Shown here piece after piece: positions 20,940-28,983 of a stretch of DNA of 64,000 nt; positions within the stretch are counted from its first letter, which is position 1, and every line of letters starts with the position of its first letter. Source of the stretch: Azonexaceae bacterium (GTDB taxonomy: Bacteria > Pseudomonadota > Gammaproteobacteria > Burkholderiales > Rhodocyclaceae); contig SSSZ01000043.1 of NCBI GenBank assembly GCA_009469675.1, positions 1 to 64,000 of the forward strand. Reading direction: 5' to 3'. The notes beneath the pieces are model-generated. The model worked only from the letters and a program-made list of their open reading frames with translations. It had not been told where the DNA came from and did not search any database. Made by a program: the position numbers and the translations under genes.

Positions 20940-21713
20940 CTATTTTACAAGTTCCTTGTAGGCGTGCCACGAGGCATGCCCCAAAATCGGCATGAACAGG
21001 ACCAGTCCGAAGAGCAGGGTGGCGAAGCCGGTGAGGGTCAGGGCGACGATGATGGCGCCCCAGAGCACCAGGGCTTCGAGATTGACCGAGAAGACCCGCA
21101 GGCTGGTGGCGATGGCGGTGGCGACGTCCACCTGGCGGTCGAGCATGAGGGGGACCGAAACGACGCTGATGGCGAAGGTGAAAAGAGCCAGGGTGGCGCC
21201 CACGATGAACCAGACGGCGACGAAGGCGCGGTGCTGGCCGCCGGTCAGGATGTTGGTGATGAAGTGCATCGAATCGCTGCCGGCACTACTACCCAGCAAG
21301 GCGAAAAGGATCGCCGAACTGCGTTCCCAGACCAGCGCCAGGAGCGCCAGGACGAGGCCGAACTGGGCCAGCGGCTCGGCCTTTTTCCGCAGGCCCGCAA
21401 GGGAATCGATGAAGCTTGGCGAGCCGCCCAGGCCGCGCTGGCGGGAAAGCTCGTAAAGGCCGGCAGCGAGCAGCGGAGCGACGAGAAAGAAGCCGGAAAT
21501 GGCCGCCGTGAACAGGTGCGGATGGTTGAGGCTGGCGAGCAGGATGAGATCGCCGCAGATGCCGAAGAGCAGCCCGTAGGCCAAGGCCGGAACGGGGTTG
21601 GCCCTGAGGTCGGCCCAGCCCAGGCCGAGCCAGGCAGTCGGACGGTCGAGGGTGATGCGGCGCACTTCGGGCAGGGCGAAGTGGCGGCCCAGGGCAGCGA
21701 AGGGCAGTCGCAT
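20940..21713 (-). CDS. DUF2189 integral membrane protein
   Basis: The ATG at 21,713 (MRLPFAALGRHFALPEVRRI) follows a strong GGGAGGA ribosome site; an upstream ATG at 21,746 has none. The 257-residue protein has six or so hydrophobic helices and DUF2189-like features such as RPTAWLGLGWADLRANP and LLAAGLYELSRQRG. The function of the family is unknown. It sits between purC and prlC. Confidence 0.85.
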   Translation of the reverse strand: MRLPFAALGRHFALPEVRRITLDRPTAWLGLGWADLRANPVPALAYGLLFGICGDLILLASLNHPHLFTAAISGFFLVAPLLAAGLYELSRQRGLGGSPSFIDSLAGLRKKAEPLAQFGLVLALLALVWERSSAILFALLGSSAGSDSMHFITNILTGGQHRAFVAVWFIVGATLALFTFAISVVSVPLMLDRQVDVATAIATSLRVFSVNLEALVLWGAIIVALTLTGFATLLFGLVLFMPILGHASWHAYKELVK

Positions 21714-21794
21714 GGCTTTTCCTCCCGAAAAAGGGGCAATGCTCATTCGACTGTCTTATCCGCCGCCGGTTCGCGCCGGGGTGCGAAATTTTCG

Positions 21795-21827
21795 CCCGGC
21801 GCCCGGCCCGCCCTACCGGGCGCCGGG
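21795..21827 (-). terminator. Hairpin directly after purC
   Basis: An 11-bp perfect stem CCCGGCGCCCG/CGGGCGCCGGG begins one base after the purC stop. The minus-strand sequence after it is CGAAAATTT and has no long T-run, so it may slow or end transcription but is not a textbook terminator. Confidence 0.45.
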
Positions 21828-21828
21828 A

Positions 21829-22761
21829 CTACAGGGTCTTGCCGGTAAGGCGCTCGTAGGCTTCGAGGTACTTGGCGCTGGTGCGGGCGACGACCTCGGC
21901 CGGCAGACGGGGGCCGGGGGCTTTCTTGTTCCAGTCCAGGGTTTCCAGATAGTCGCGGACGAACTGCTTGTCGTAGGAGGGCGGGTTGCTGCCTTCCTGG
22001 TACTGGTCGGCCGGCCAGAAGCGCGAAGAATCCGGGGTCAGGGCCTCGTCGATGAGGTGCAGGGTGCCGGCGGCATCGATGCCGAACTCGAACTTGGTGT
22101 CGGCGATGATGATGCCGCGGCCGCGGGCGTAGTTGGCGGCCTCCTCGTAGAGGGCGAGGGCGGCGGTGCGGGCCTGGGCGCAGATCTCGGCGCCGTTCTT
22201 GCCGCTGCCCGCCAGCCGGGCGCTGAAGGCGGCGGAGCAGTTGGCCTGGGCCTTGGCGAAGGAGATGTTCTCGTCGTGGTCGCCGACGTCGGCCTTGGTG
22301 GCTGGGGTGAAGATCGGGCTGGGCAGTTTGGCCGCGAGCTTGAGTCCGGCCGGCAGGGCGATGCCGCAGATGGCGCCGGTGGCCTGGTAATCCTTCCAGC
22401 CCGAACCGATGACGTAGCCCCGCACCACCGCCTCGATGGGCAGCGGCTGCAGGCGCTTGACCACCACCGCCCGGCCCCGAACCTGATCGCGCTCGCCGGC
22501 GGCCACCACGCTTTCCGGATCGACCCCGGTGAGCTGGTTGGGCACGATGTGGCCGAGCCTGGCGAACCAGAAATCGGCGACGGCCGTCAGCACCGCGCCC
22601 TTTTTGGGGATGGGGTCGGGCAGGATGACGTCGAAGGCGGAAAGCCGATCGGTGGTGACGATGAGCAGCCGGTCGGCATCGACGGCGTAGATGTCGCGGA
22701 CCTTGCCGCGGGAAAGCAGCGGCAGGCTGGAGATGGCGGAGTTGAAGAGGGGGGCGGACAC
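21829..22761 (-). CDS. purC: SAICAR synthetase
   Basis: The 310-residue protein starts with GTG ([25 protein letters not shown]). It has the ATP-binding RGKVRDIY loop, [39 protein letters not shown] and [11 protein letters not shown]. This is the long form typical of many Betaproteobacteria and yeast. It makes SAICAR in purine synthesis. In related genomes, as I recall, purC tends to lie next to fba; here about 3.7 kb of accessory DNA and a DUF3422 gene intervene. Confidence 0.96.
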   Translation of the reverse strand: MSAPLFNSAISSLPLLSRGKVRDIYAVDADRLLIVTTDRLSAFDVILPDPIPKKGAVLTAVADFWFARLGHIVPNQLTGVDPESVVAAGERDQVRGRAVVVKRLQPLPIEAVVRGYVIGSGWKDYQATGAICGIALPAGLKLAAKLPSPIFTPATKADVGDHDENISFAKAQANCSAAFSARLAGSGKNGAEICAQARTAALALYEEAANYARGRGIIIADTKFEFGIDAAGTLHLIDEALTPDSSRFWPADQYQEGSNPPSYDKQFVRDYLETLDWNKKAPGPRLPAEVVARTSAKYLEAYERLTGKTL

Positions 22762-22787
22762 GGCGGGGTTCCAGAAGCAAAGGGCGA

Positions 22788-22793
22788 ATTATA
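22788..22793 (-). promoter_or_regulatory. TATAAT -10 box for purC
   Basis: The minus strand reads TATAAT 27 bp before the purC GTG. No good -35 hexamer lies 17 bp further upstream, so only the -10 element is supported. Confidence 0.4.
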
Positions 22794-22852
22794 AAGGGGG
22801 ATCGGTTTTTCGTGACCGGTGCCGTCACCGGCAGCGCGATGCACCAAGGCAA

Positions 22853-23095
22853 TCATGCCCGATTTCCCAGGGTCAACGGCGCTTCGATCCGCTCGTAATG
22901 GCGGCCGTTGTTGGTGACCAGCGCCGCGCTCGCCGACCGCGAATGGGCGGCGATCAACGTGTCCAGTTCTCCTATGGGCTGGCCGGTGAAGACCCGTTGG
23001 TGGCGGATCGTGGCATACCCGTCGGCCGCCCCCCCTTCCACGGCAAGGTGCGGACGATCCAGAGAAACTGGCGGACCGCCAGGTCACCGTGAGGG
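22853..23095 (-). pseudogene. Truncated, frameshifted VapC-type PIN toxin
   Basis: The minus strand encodes the C-terminal half of a VapC PIN domain: GQPIGELDTLIAAHSRSASA, then ALVTNNGRHYERI, with the conserved Asp of the active site. Upstream, the matching LAVRQFLWIVRTLPWKGG is in another frame. The two join at a run of seven G (plus strand C), where an eight-base run would restore one frame. The N-terminal third, with the first catalytic Asp, is missing and IS91-type sequence lies next to it. No VapB gene is present. It is a dead fragment, or a sequencing slip in an already truncated gene. Confidence 0.75.
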
Positions 23096-23107
23096 CAGTC
23101 TCAGCAA

Positions 23108-23350
23108 TTGCTCATACGCACGCTGCCGGGTGCAGACTTCCTGTGCCTGATCCTGCAACACGTCCTGCCCAAGGGCTTCCGCCGGGCACGGAACTACGGT
23201 TTCCTGCACCCCAACCGCAAAAGGCTGATTGCCTTGCTGTACATCGTCTTCAAGATCGCGCTGCGCACGCCGCCCAGGGAGAAACCCCGGCCGGCGTTTC
23301 TTTGCCCCTGCTGCGGCAAGCCAATGCAGATCATCCGGCGACGGATTCCG
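23108..23350 (+). pseudogene. C-terminal remnant of an IS91-family transposase
   Basis: The plus-strand reading contains FLCLILQHVLPKGFRRARNYG followed by RPAFLCPCCGKPMQII, the C-terminal end of IS91-type (Y2) transposases with its zinc-ribbon-like CPCC motif. The HUH and catalytic tyrosine domains are absent, so the element is dead. It abuts the vapC remnant on the left and the attC-like site at 23,476 on the right. The rest of the open frame to 23,584 resembles nothing I recognise. Confidence 0.75.
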
Positions 23351-23475
23351 GCCCGGGGGGTCAGGCGACGAAGTTCGGCGCTGATGTCGGCACAGCCCGA
23401 GCACGGAATCGGGCAACTCGCCTCTCTTCGGCTGGGAGTCAAAAAGCTATTTGCAGGGAACCCGGAACCGGGCTT

Positions 23476-23538
23476 GTTCAACAACCGGTTCAGATCGTGG
23501 CTCGCTTCGCGATCACGATCTAACCTTAATCGTTGGAG
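23476..23538. repeat. attC-like site C (left)
   Basis: Plus strand: GTTCAAC, AACC, GGTTCAGATCGTG, loop, CACGATCTAACC, TTAATC, GTTGGAG. The inner arms pair perfectly apart from one unpaired C, the extra-helical base of attC sites, and the outer cores fit RYYYAAC and GTTRRRY (last base off). Read this way the polarity is rightward, opposite to the adjacent gene. Length 63 bp, within the attC range. Confidence 0.7.
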
Positions 23539-23542
23539 GTCT

Positions 23543-24316
23543 TTAGCACGGCGCGACCTGAATAGCGCTGCCGACAGTGTTTAGAACGACGTTCAATAGC
23601 TCCGTAGTAACGCGAGCGCGATTGAAGATGATGTCGCTGAGAAGCGCGAAGGTGCCAACGAGATAGCCTACGTATGCTAACCCCACGTAGTCACTGAACA
23701 CGAGCGTATGCAGCCAGTTCTGATTGAACAGATAGAGATAGGCTGAAATCGAGGCAGCTATCAATAGCACAAGGGCTGACGGAAGAAGGTGCAAGCCGGC
23801 TTGCCGCTTGATGAGGACGGCGACGATCAAGAGGGCAAAGACCAAAGCGTTTGTTCCGGTGAAGATACGAAACTCTCGGGTCAGTTGGCTGGCGGTTTCC
23901 ATGTACTTTGTGCGAATGAGGGTAGTCAGGCGCTCCTGGGCTGCTGAAGTACTGGTGATTCGCCACTCGAATCCGGCGCGGATGCTTGTCTCGATCTTAT
24001 TTCGGCACTCGCAGTCAAGGTTCTGCATCTCGCCGATGACTTCGGCGAGACGCGCTGGAAGCTGTTGGACGAGAAGGCCTTTGGTCTGCGTGATTTCGTT
24101 CGCGTAGCCCTTGGAAAGGGCCCCGGCTTTTTTCGCGAGGAAGCTGTCGATGGCCTCGACCTTCTCTTGTACCTTCTTTTCGACCTCATATCGGATGACG
24201 GTCTTAGCGATTTGCTCGACGAAGCCAGGTTTGATCATCAAGGTCACAAACGCAGAGGTGAAGACCAGGCAACCAAGCAATCCCAGAACGAGAGCAGTAC
24301 GGCGGGCGAGAGGCAC
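23543..24316 (-). CDS. Cassette-borne membrane protein of unknown function
   Basis: The GTG at 24,316 is preceded by GGAGG that forms part of the cassette core; a TTG at 24,334 would add six residues but has no ribosome site. The 257-residue protein has one N-terminal helix (RTALVLGLLGCLVFTSAFV), then a charged, probably extracytoplasmic region of about 110 residues with a CEC motif, and three C-terminal helices (ALVFALLIVAVLI; ALVLLIAASISAYLYLF; YVGYLVGTFALL). I recognise no family. The stop lies 5 bp from the attC-like site. It follows the Hsp70-domain cassette and may be co-transcribed with it. Confidence 0.75.
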   Translation of the reverse strand: MPLARRTALVLGLLGCLVFTSAFVTLMIKPGFVEQIAKTVIRYEVEKKVQEKVEAIDSFLAKKAGALSKGYANEITQTKGLLVQQLPARLAEVIGEMQNLDCECRNKIETSIRAGFEWRITSTSAAQERLTTLIRTKYMETASQLTREFRIFTGTNALVFALLIVAVLIKRQAGLHLLPSALVLLIAASISAYLYLFNQNWLHTLVFSDYVGLAYVGYLVGTFALLSDIIFNRARVTTELLNVVLNTVGSAIQVAPC

Positions 24317-24328
24317 GACTACATTGAC

Positions 24329-24409
24329 CTCCAACGTGCTAGGTAAAGGGCGGCCCGCTTGCGGGACGTCCAGCGACCGAAGGGAGCGACTTTGACCGGA
24401 ATGTTAGAA
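24329..24409. repeat. attC-like site B (middle)
   Basis: Minus strand: TTCTAAC, ATTCC, GGTCAAAG, 41-nt imperfect stem-loop, CTTTACC, TAGCAC, GTTGGAG. The L-type arms pair with a single unpaired C in the 5' arm, and the 5- and 6-nt spacers match classical attC sites. The stop codon of the upstream cassette gene (TAA) is inside the first core and the next cassette begins at the second core. Polarity agrees with the genes. Confidence 0.75.
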
Positions 24410-24850
24410 CCCACGACGATTTATCTCTCGAGGTGAGTTTGTGCCTTTGTCGATGGCACTGAGCAAAATTTGCCCATTTTCTACAGAGAACGTAACAGCT
24501 ATTTGAGGAGTTCCACGTGGTGCAGGAGGAATGCCAACAACTTCTACGGCAGCCACCTTTTTTGCTTTTTTCGTTACCTTGGCGATGCCACGGAATATGA
24601 ACAGCTTGATTTCAGTTTGACTATCGTCGGCGGTAGAAAACACCTGAGTAGAGGAGCATGGTGTTTGACAGCCTCTCTTGAGAAGAGGCGTGAATACCCC
24701 GCCAAGCGTTTCTATGCCGATGTTTTCAATGAGTACGCCATTCGCAGAAACCGCATGAGTATGGTTCTCTAGAACGACAGGCTCTGCGAAAGCCATACTA
24801 CAGGCAAGCACGAGGCATAGGCTGATTGATCTGAGCGCAGAATTAATCAT
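24404..24850 (-). CDS. Exported stand-alone Hsp70 substrate-binding beta-domain
   Basis: The 148-residue protein has a Sec signal peptide (helix ISLCLVLACSMAFA, cleavage after residue 22). The mature part aligns with the DnaK substrate-binding beta-sandwich: NIGIETLGGVFTPLLKR, TQVFSTADDSQTEIKL, GIPPAPRGTPQIAVTF and ILLSAIDKGTN. Residues equivalent to the DnaK peptide pocket are kept or conservatively changed (I46, L49 for M404, F71, A74, I81 for V436, L83 for I438, I128). The ATPase domain, the VLLLDV linker and the helical lid are absent. Cysteines 61 and 65 (GCQTPC) could form a disulphide outside the cytoplasm. The ATG is 3 nt after a cassette core and the stop lies in the next attC-like site, so the gene is complete. 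Peptide binding without ATP is inferred. Confidence 0.85.
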   Translation of the reverse strand: MINSALRSISLCLVLACSMAFAEPVVLENHTHAVSANGVLIENIGIETLGGVFTPLLKRGCQTPCSSTQVFSTADDSQTEIKLFIFRGIAKVTKKAKKVAAVEVVGIPPAPRGTPQIAVTFSVENGQILLSAIDKGTNSPREINRRGF

Positions 24851-24853
24851 GGG

Positions 24854-24936
24854 TTCTAACGAATAGCGTTTATCCGCCGACGCGGAAGTGATGGAGGAAG
24901 GCGAGGCGGCATGGCGGCGGATAAAGCTCGTTGGAC
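24854..24936. repeat. attC-like site A (right)
   Basis: Plus strand: TTCTAAC, GAATA, GCGTTTATCCGCCG, loop, CGGCGGATAAAGC, TC, GTTGGAC. The 13-bp arms pair with one unpaired G in the 5' arm. GTTGGAC is a perfect GTTRRRY core. No cassette follows; only about 105 bp separate it from the DUF3422 stop, with no gene, so it is an orphan site. Its polarity reads rightward, opposite to the Hsp70-domain gene. Confidence 0.65.
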
Positions 24937-25042
24937 TGGACCGCCGGGAAAGCGGTGGTTATGAGGATTGTAAGGCGGGGGTTTGCGAAGTCAATCGGAT
25001 GGCATAGGTGGTAGGGATAGTCTGAGGTCGGGCCGGGCCGAA

Positions 25043-26332
25043 TCAGTGTTCCCCGCCTTCCTCGGCGGCGAGTTTTTTGTGCAGGCGGCGGGTGCCCCAG
25101 AAGACGAGGCCGGCGATGATGGGGATCGAAACGGCGGTGATGAGGTCGGTATTGGCGTGGTGCAGTTCCTTGGTGCCCTTGGCGAGGTACTGGACGAGCT
25201 GGGAGCCGTAGTAGGTGAGGACCACGACCGAAAGGCCCTCGACCGTCTCCTGCAGGCGCAGTTGCAGGCGGGCGCGGCGGTTCATCTGGGAGAGTACTGC
25301 CTGGTTCTGGCGTTCGAGTTCGAGATCGACGCGGGTGCGCAGGAGCTGGCTGGTGCGGGCGATGCGGGCCGAGAGGTCTTCCTGGCGGCCGGCGATGGTC
25401 TGGCAGGTATTGAGCGCCGGGGCCAGTCGGCGTTCCATGAAGCCCTTGATGGTGGGCATGCCGGAAACCGTGCTCTCCTTCAGTTCGGCGACGCGCTGCT
25501 GGACCAGCCGGTAGTAGGCCGAGGCGGCGCCGAAGCGGAAGTTGGTGCTCGCTACCGAATGTTCGACCTCGCCGGCCAGGCGGGTGAGGTCGGTGAGCAC
25601 GGCCCGTTCGTCCTCGGGGGAGGTGCTGCCGCCCATGCGGTTGATGAGGCGGGCGAGTTCGGGTTCGGCGCGGTTGAGGAACTTGCCGACTTCCTTGGCC
25701 ACGGGAAAGGCGAGCAGGGCCATGACGCGGTAGATTTCGACTTCCAGCAGGCGCTGCACGGTGCGGCCGGCGCGTAGGCGGTCGAGGCTTTCATTGACCA
25801 CGATGAAGCGGGAAAAGCCGTCGTGGATGCGAAAATCGGTGAACACCCAGGCGGCGGCTCCGGCAATGCGCGAAGCGATGACCACTTCGCCGGGGGCGGT
25901 GAGGGTGGCCATCAGCTGCTGCGGGTCCACCGCCGGGGTGCCGAGCAGTTCGAGGTGGGTGGCCGCCAGGAGTTGCCCGGGGATGCCCTGCACCCAGTCG
26001 GCGGGCGCGGCGCCCAGGGCGTGTTCGCCGGTACCCGGCGCCTGCTGCGGTTTCTTGAAGAAGGTGTAGGTCGAGAACTCGCCGTGGCGCTCCCACTTGA
26101 GTAGGAAGGCGCCGCCATCGATGATGAGGTGGGTGGCTTCGGCGCTCGGCTCGACCGGCAGGCCCAGACGTTGGTAGAGGAGGCCAAGGTGGCTGCGGTC
26201 GCCGCCCGGGCGGGTCTCGTCGTGGACGAAGGCAAGAAAGCTCACCAGGGTCGGCGCTTCGAGGGGCACCGGCGGGCGGGCGTGGACCTCGTCGTTGAGG
26301 CGCTGGCGCTGGGGGTGTTGGCTGAAGTTCAT
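25043..26332 (-). CDS. DUF3422 family membrane protein
   Basis: The ATG at 26,332 (MNFSQHPQRQRLNDEVHARPP) gives 429 residues. The N-terminal HARPP and FLAFVHDE motifs and the long soluble N-terminal part are typical of DUF3422. The C-terminus has a helical segment and two membrane helices (GLSVVVLTYYGSQLVQYLA and AVSIPIIAGLVFWG), an arrangement also seen in CorA-like channels, though no GMN motif is present. Function is unknown. It lies downstream of fba on the same strand. Confidence 0.88.
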   Translation of the reverse strand: MNFSQHPQRQRLNDEVHARPPVPLEAPTLVSFLAFVHDETRPGGDRSHLGLLYQRLGLPVEPSAEATHLIIDGGAFLLKWERHGEFSTYTFFKKPQQAPGTGEHALGAAPADWVQGIPGQLLAATHLELLGTPAVDPQQLMATLTAPGEVVIASRIAGAAAWVFTDFRIHDGFSRFIVVNESLDRLRAGRTVQRLLEVEIYRVMALLAFPVAKEVGKFLNRAEPELARLINRMGGSTSPEDERAVLTDLTRLAGEVEHSVASTNFRFGAASAYYRLVQQRVAELKESTVSGMPTIKGFMERRLAPALNTCQTIAGRQEDLSARIARTSQLLRTRVDLELERQNQAVLSQMNRRARLQLRLQETVEGLSVVVLTYYGSQLVQYLAKGTKELHHANTDLITAVSIPIIAGLVFWGTRRLHKKLAAEEGGEH

Positions 26333-26450
26333 GGGCGTGGACTCCGGGGGAACCGGGATTGTACGGCCGGGCGCAGAACCTTGGCCGGCGGGGCCGGCGC
26401 GCAAAGCAAATGGCCGCCCGCAGGCGGCCGTCGGCAGCGGGCCGAGTGGC

Positions 26451-27515
26451 TTATTTGACGATCTGGTTCAGTTCGCCCTTGGCGTAGCGTTCGGCCATTT
26501 TCTCCAGGGGGACGACCTTGATCTGGCTGGCCCGGCCGGCACAGCCGAAGGCTTCGTAGCGGGCGAGGCAGATCTTCTTGGCGGCTTCCCGGGCCGGCTT
26601 GAGGTAGTCGCGGGGGTCGAACTTGGAGGGGTTCTCGGCGAAGTAGCGGCGAATGGCGCCGGTCATGGCCAGGCGGATGTCGGTGTCGATATTGATCTTG
26701 CGCACGCCGTGGGCGATGCCCTTGACGATCTCCTCGACGGGCACGCCGTAGGTTTCCTTCATGTCGCCGCCGAACTGGCGGATTTCGGCCAGCAGTTCCT
26801 GCGGCACCGAGGAGGAACCGTGCATCACCAGATGGGTGTTGGGGATGCGGGCGTGGATTTCGGCGATGCGGTCGATGGCGAGGATGTCGCCGGTGGGCTT
26901 CTTGGTGAACTTGTAGGCGCCGTGGCTGGTGCCGATGGCGATGGCGAGCGCATCGCAGTTGGTCTGCTTGACGAAGTCGGCGGCCTGGTTGACGTCGGTG
27001 AGGAGCTGTTCGCGGGTCATGGTGCCTTCGGCGCCGTGGCCGTCTTCCTTGTCGCCCTTCATGGTTTCGAGGGAACCCAGGACGCCCAGTTCGGCCTCGA
27101 CGGAGACGCCGATGGAATGGGCGAACTTGACCACTTCCTTGGAGACTTCGACGTTGTACTCGTAGGAGGCGACGGTCTTGCCGTCGGCCTGCAGGGAGCC
27201 GTCCATCATCACCGAGGTGAAGCCGGACTTGATGGCGGCCATGCACACCGCCGGGCTCTGGCCGTGGTCCTGGTGCATGACGACGGGGATGTGGGGGTAG
27301 GCTTCGAGGGCGGCCAGGATCTGGTGGCGGAGGAAGGGTTCGCCCGCGTATTTGCGGGCGCCGGCGGAGGCTTGCATGATGACCGGAGCGTCGAGCTGGT
27401 TGGCGGCCTCCATGATGGCCCACACCTGTTCCATGTTGTTCACGTTGAAGGCGGGCAGGCCGTAGCCGTTTTCGGCGGCGTGGTCGAGAAGCTGGCGCAT
27501 GGAAACGAGAGGCAT
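26451..27515 (-). CDS. cbbA: Class II fructose-bisphosphate aldolase
   Basis: The 354-residue protein is the CbbA/Fba subtype: [23 protein letters not shown] at the start, MHQDHGQSP with zinc His, [13 protein letters not shown] with metal Glu, [20 protein letters not shown] and [11 protein letters not shown]. It condenses DHAP with GAP in gluconeogenesis and the Calvin cycle, and also DHAP with erythrose-4-phosphate there. It is the last gene of the cbbM-prk-tkt-gap-pgk-pyk-fba series. Confidence 0.97.
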   Translation of the reverse strand: MPLVSMRQLLDHAAENGYGLPAFNVNNMEQVWAIMEAANQLDAPVIMQASAGARKYAGEPFLRHQILAALEAYPHIPVVMHQDHGQSPAVCMAAIKSGFTSVMMDGSLQADGKTVASYEYNVEVSKEVVKFAHSIGVSVEAELGVLGSLETMKGDKEDGHGAEGTMTREQLLTDVNQAADFVKQTNCDALAIAIGTSHGAYKFTKKPTGDILAIDRIAEIHARIPNTHLVMHGSSSVPQELLAEIRQFGGDMKETYGVPVEEIVKGIAHGVRKINIDTDIRLAMTGAIRRYFAENPSKFDPRDYLKPAREAAKKICLARYEAFGCAGRASQIKVVPLEKMAERYAKGELNQIVK

Positions 27516-27531
27516 AGGGTTCTCCTTTAGG

Positions 27532-28971
27532 TTAAGACTGGGGTTTCGGGTGTTCCCCGACGCGGACGATCTTCATGGTGTTGGTGCCGCCGGTGGAGCC
27601 GATGGGCTCGCCGATGGTAAGGACGATCAGGTCGCCGGTTGCGACGACGCCCTGGTCGATGAGCAACTGTTCGGCTTCCCACAGGAGGCGGTCGCGGTCG
27701 ACGTGTTTTTGCTTCATGAGGAGCGGAAAAACGTCCCGGTAGAGGCTCATCTTGTAGCGGGAGCTGACTTCGGGGGTTAGCGCGTAGATGGGTACCCCGG
27801 AGTTCAATCGGCTCATCCACAGGGCCGTGGACCCGGACTGGGTCAGCGCGGCGATGGCCTTGACCTTGAGGTGGTGGGCGGTCCAGATGGCGGCCATGGC
27901 GATCGACTGGTCGATGCGGGTGAAAATGCGGTCGAGGAAGTCGCTGTCGAGATTGACCTCGGCCGATTTCTCGGCTTCCAGGCAGATGCGGGCCATCGAT
28001 TCGATGGTTTCCACCGGGTATTTGCCCGAGGCCGTCTCGGCCGAGAGCATGACGGCGTCGGTGCCGTCGAGGACGGCGTTGGCGACGTCGGAGACTTCAG
28101 CCCGGGTGGGAACCGGGCTGGTAATCATCGACTCCATCATCTGGGTCGCGGTGATGGTCAGCTTGTTGTGTTCCCGGGCGGTGCGGATGATTTTTTTCTG
28201 CAGGGCGGGAACGGCGGCGTCGCCGACTTCGACGGCCAGATCGCCGCGGGCCACCATGACGGCGTCGGAGGCTTCGCAGATGTCGGCGAGGGCACCGATG
28301 GCTTCGGCCCGTTCGATCTTGGCGATGAGGATGGCGGTGGAGCCGGCGCGGGTCAGGAGCTTTCTCGCCTGGCGCATGTCGTCCCCGTTCTTGGGGAAGG
28401 AGACGGCGACGAAATCGACCCCCAGTTCGGCCGCCGTGCGGATGTCCTGGCGGTCCTTGCTGGTCAGGGCTGGGGCGGTCAGGCCGCCGCCCTGGCGGTT
28501 GATGCCCTTGTTGTTGGACAGCACGCCGCCCACCCGCACCCGGGTGACGATTTCCTGGCTGTGCACCTCGACGATGTCGAGGACGATGCGGCCGTCGTCG
28601 AGGAGCAGGACGACGCCGGGTTCGACGTCGTCGATCAGTTCCGGGTAGTCGAGGCCGACCCGCTCCTGGTTGCCGAGCTTGCAGTTGATGTCGAGGACGA
28701 AGGTGGCGCCGGTGGCGAGCTCGACCTTGCCGTGTTCGAACTTGCCGACGCGAATCTTCGGCCCCTGCAGATCGGCCATGATGCCGACGGTGCGGCCGGT
28801 ATCCTTGGTGATCGAACGCAGCAGCTTGACCCGGGCCCGGTGGTCCTCGGCGGTGCCGTGGGAGAAGTTGAGGCGGACGATGTCGACGCCCGCCACCACC
28901 ATGCGGCGCAGCACGGCCTCATCACTGGACGAGGGGCCCAGGGTGGCGACGATTTTCGTACTGCGTTGCAT
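27532..28971 (-). CDS. pyk: Pyruvate kinase
   Basis: The ATG at 28,971 ([17 protein letters not shown]) is preceded by AGGGGG; a GTG two codons earlier is possible. The 479-residue protein shows IVRLNFSHG, the catalytic-Lys region [24 protein letters not shown] and [10 protein letters not shown]. It converts PEP and ADP to pyruvate and ATP. Its place between pgk and fba inside a Calvin-cycle operon links carbon fixation to lower glycolysis. Confidence 0.97.
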   Translation of the reverse strand: MQRSTKIVATLGPSSSDEAVLRRMVVAGVDIVRLNFSHGTAEDHRARVKLLRSITKDTGRTVGIMADLQGPKIRVGKFEHGKVELATGATFVLDINCKLGNQERVGLDYPELIDDVEPGVVLLLDDGRIVLDIVEVHSQEIVTRVRVGGVLSNNKGINRQGGGLTAPALTSKDRQDIRTAAELGVDFVAVSFPKNGDDMRQARKLLTRAGSTAILIAKIERAEAIGALADICEASDAVMVARGDLAVEVGDAAVPALQKKIIRTAREHNKLTITATQMMESMITSPVPTRAEVSDVANAVLDGTDAVMLSAETASGKYPVETIESMARICLEAEKSAEVNLDSDFLDRIFTRIDQSIAMAAIWTAHHLKVKAIAALTQSGSTALWMSRLNSGVPIYALTPEVSSRYKMSLYRDVFPLLMKQKHVDRDRLLWEAEQLLIDQGVVATGDLIVLTIGEPIGSTGGTNTMKIVRVGEHPKPQS

Positions 28972-28983
28972 GCTCACCCCCTG

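Larger units (their letters stand above)
23476..24936 (-). mobile_element. Two integron-type gene cassettes bounded by three attC-like sites
   Basis: Three structured sites (23,476-23,538; 24,329-24,409; 24,854-24,936) separate two gene-bearing segments. Each segment starts with a GTTRRR-type core and ends with its reverse complement extended to 11 bp: TGGGTTCTAAC/GTTAGAACCCA around the first gene and CGTTGGAGGTC/GACCTCCAACG around the second. Both genes read leftward, begin at the first core and stop next to or inside the second, as cassette genes do. No integron integrase lies in the window, so this is a CALIN-like cluster. The base composition is visibly more A+T-rich than the flanking housekeeping genes. 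Confidence 0.75.

Noticed and set aside
23089..23584. Intact protein of 144-158 residues on the plus strand
   Set aside because: Only the first 75 or so residues resemble an IS91-type transposase C-terminus; the rest runs through the attC-like site and is antisense to a cassette gene.
24404..24850. Reading the Hsp70-like gene as a broken dnaK fragment
   Set aside because: It has its own start 3 nt from a cassette core, a good signal peptide and a stop inside the attC-like site. A decayed dnaK piece would not gain these together.
24404..24850. A lipoprotein signal at C17 (VLAC) in the Hsp70-like protein
   Set aside because: A cleavable SPase I site AFA-EP follows six residues later and the -2 Leu is atypical for a lipobox, so ordinary secretion is preferred; not fully excluded.
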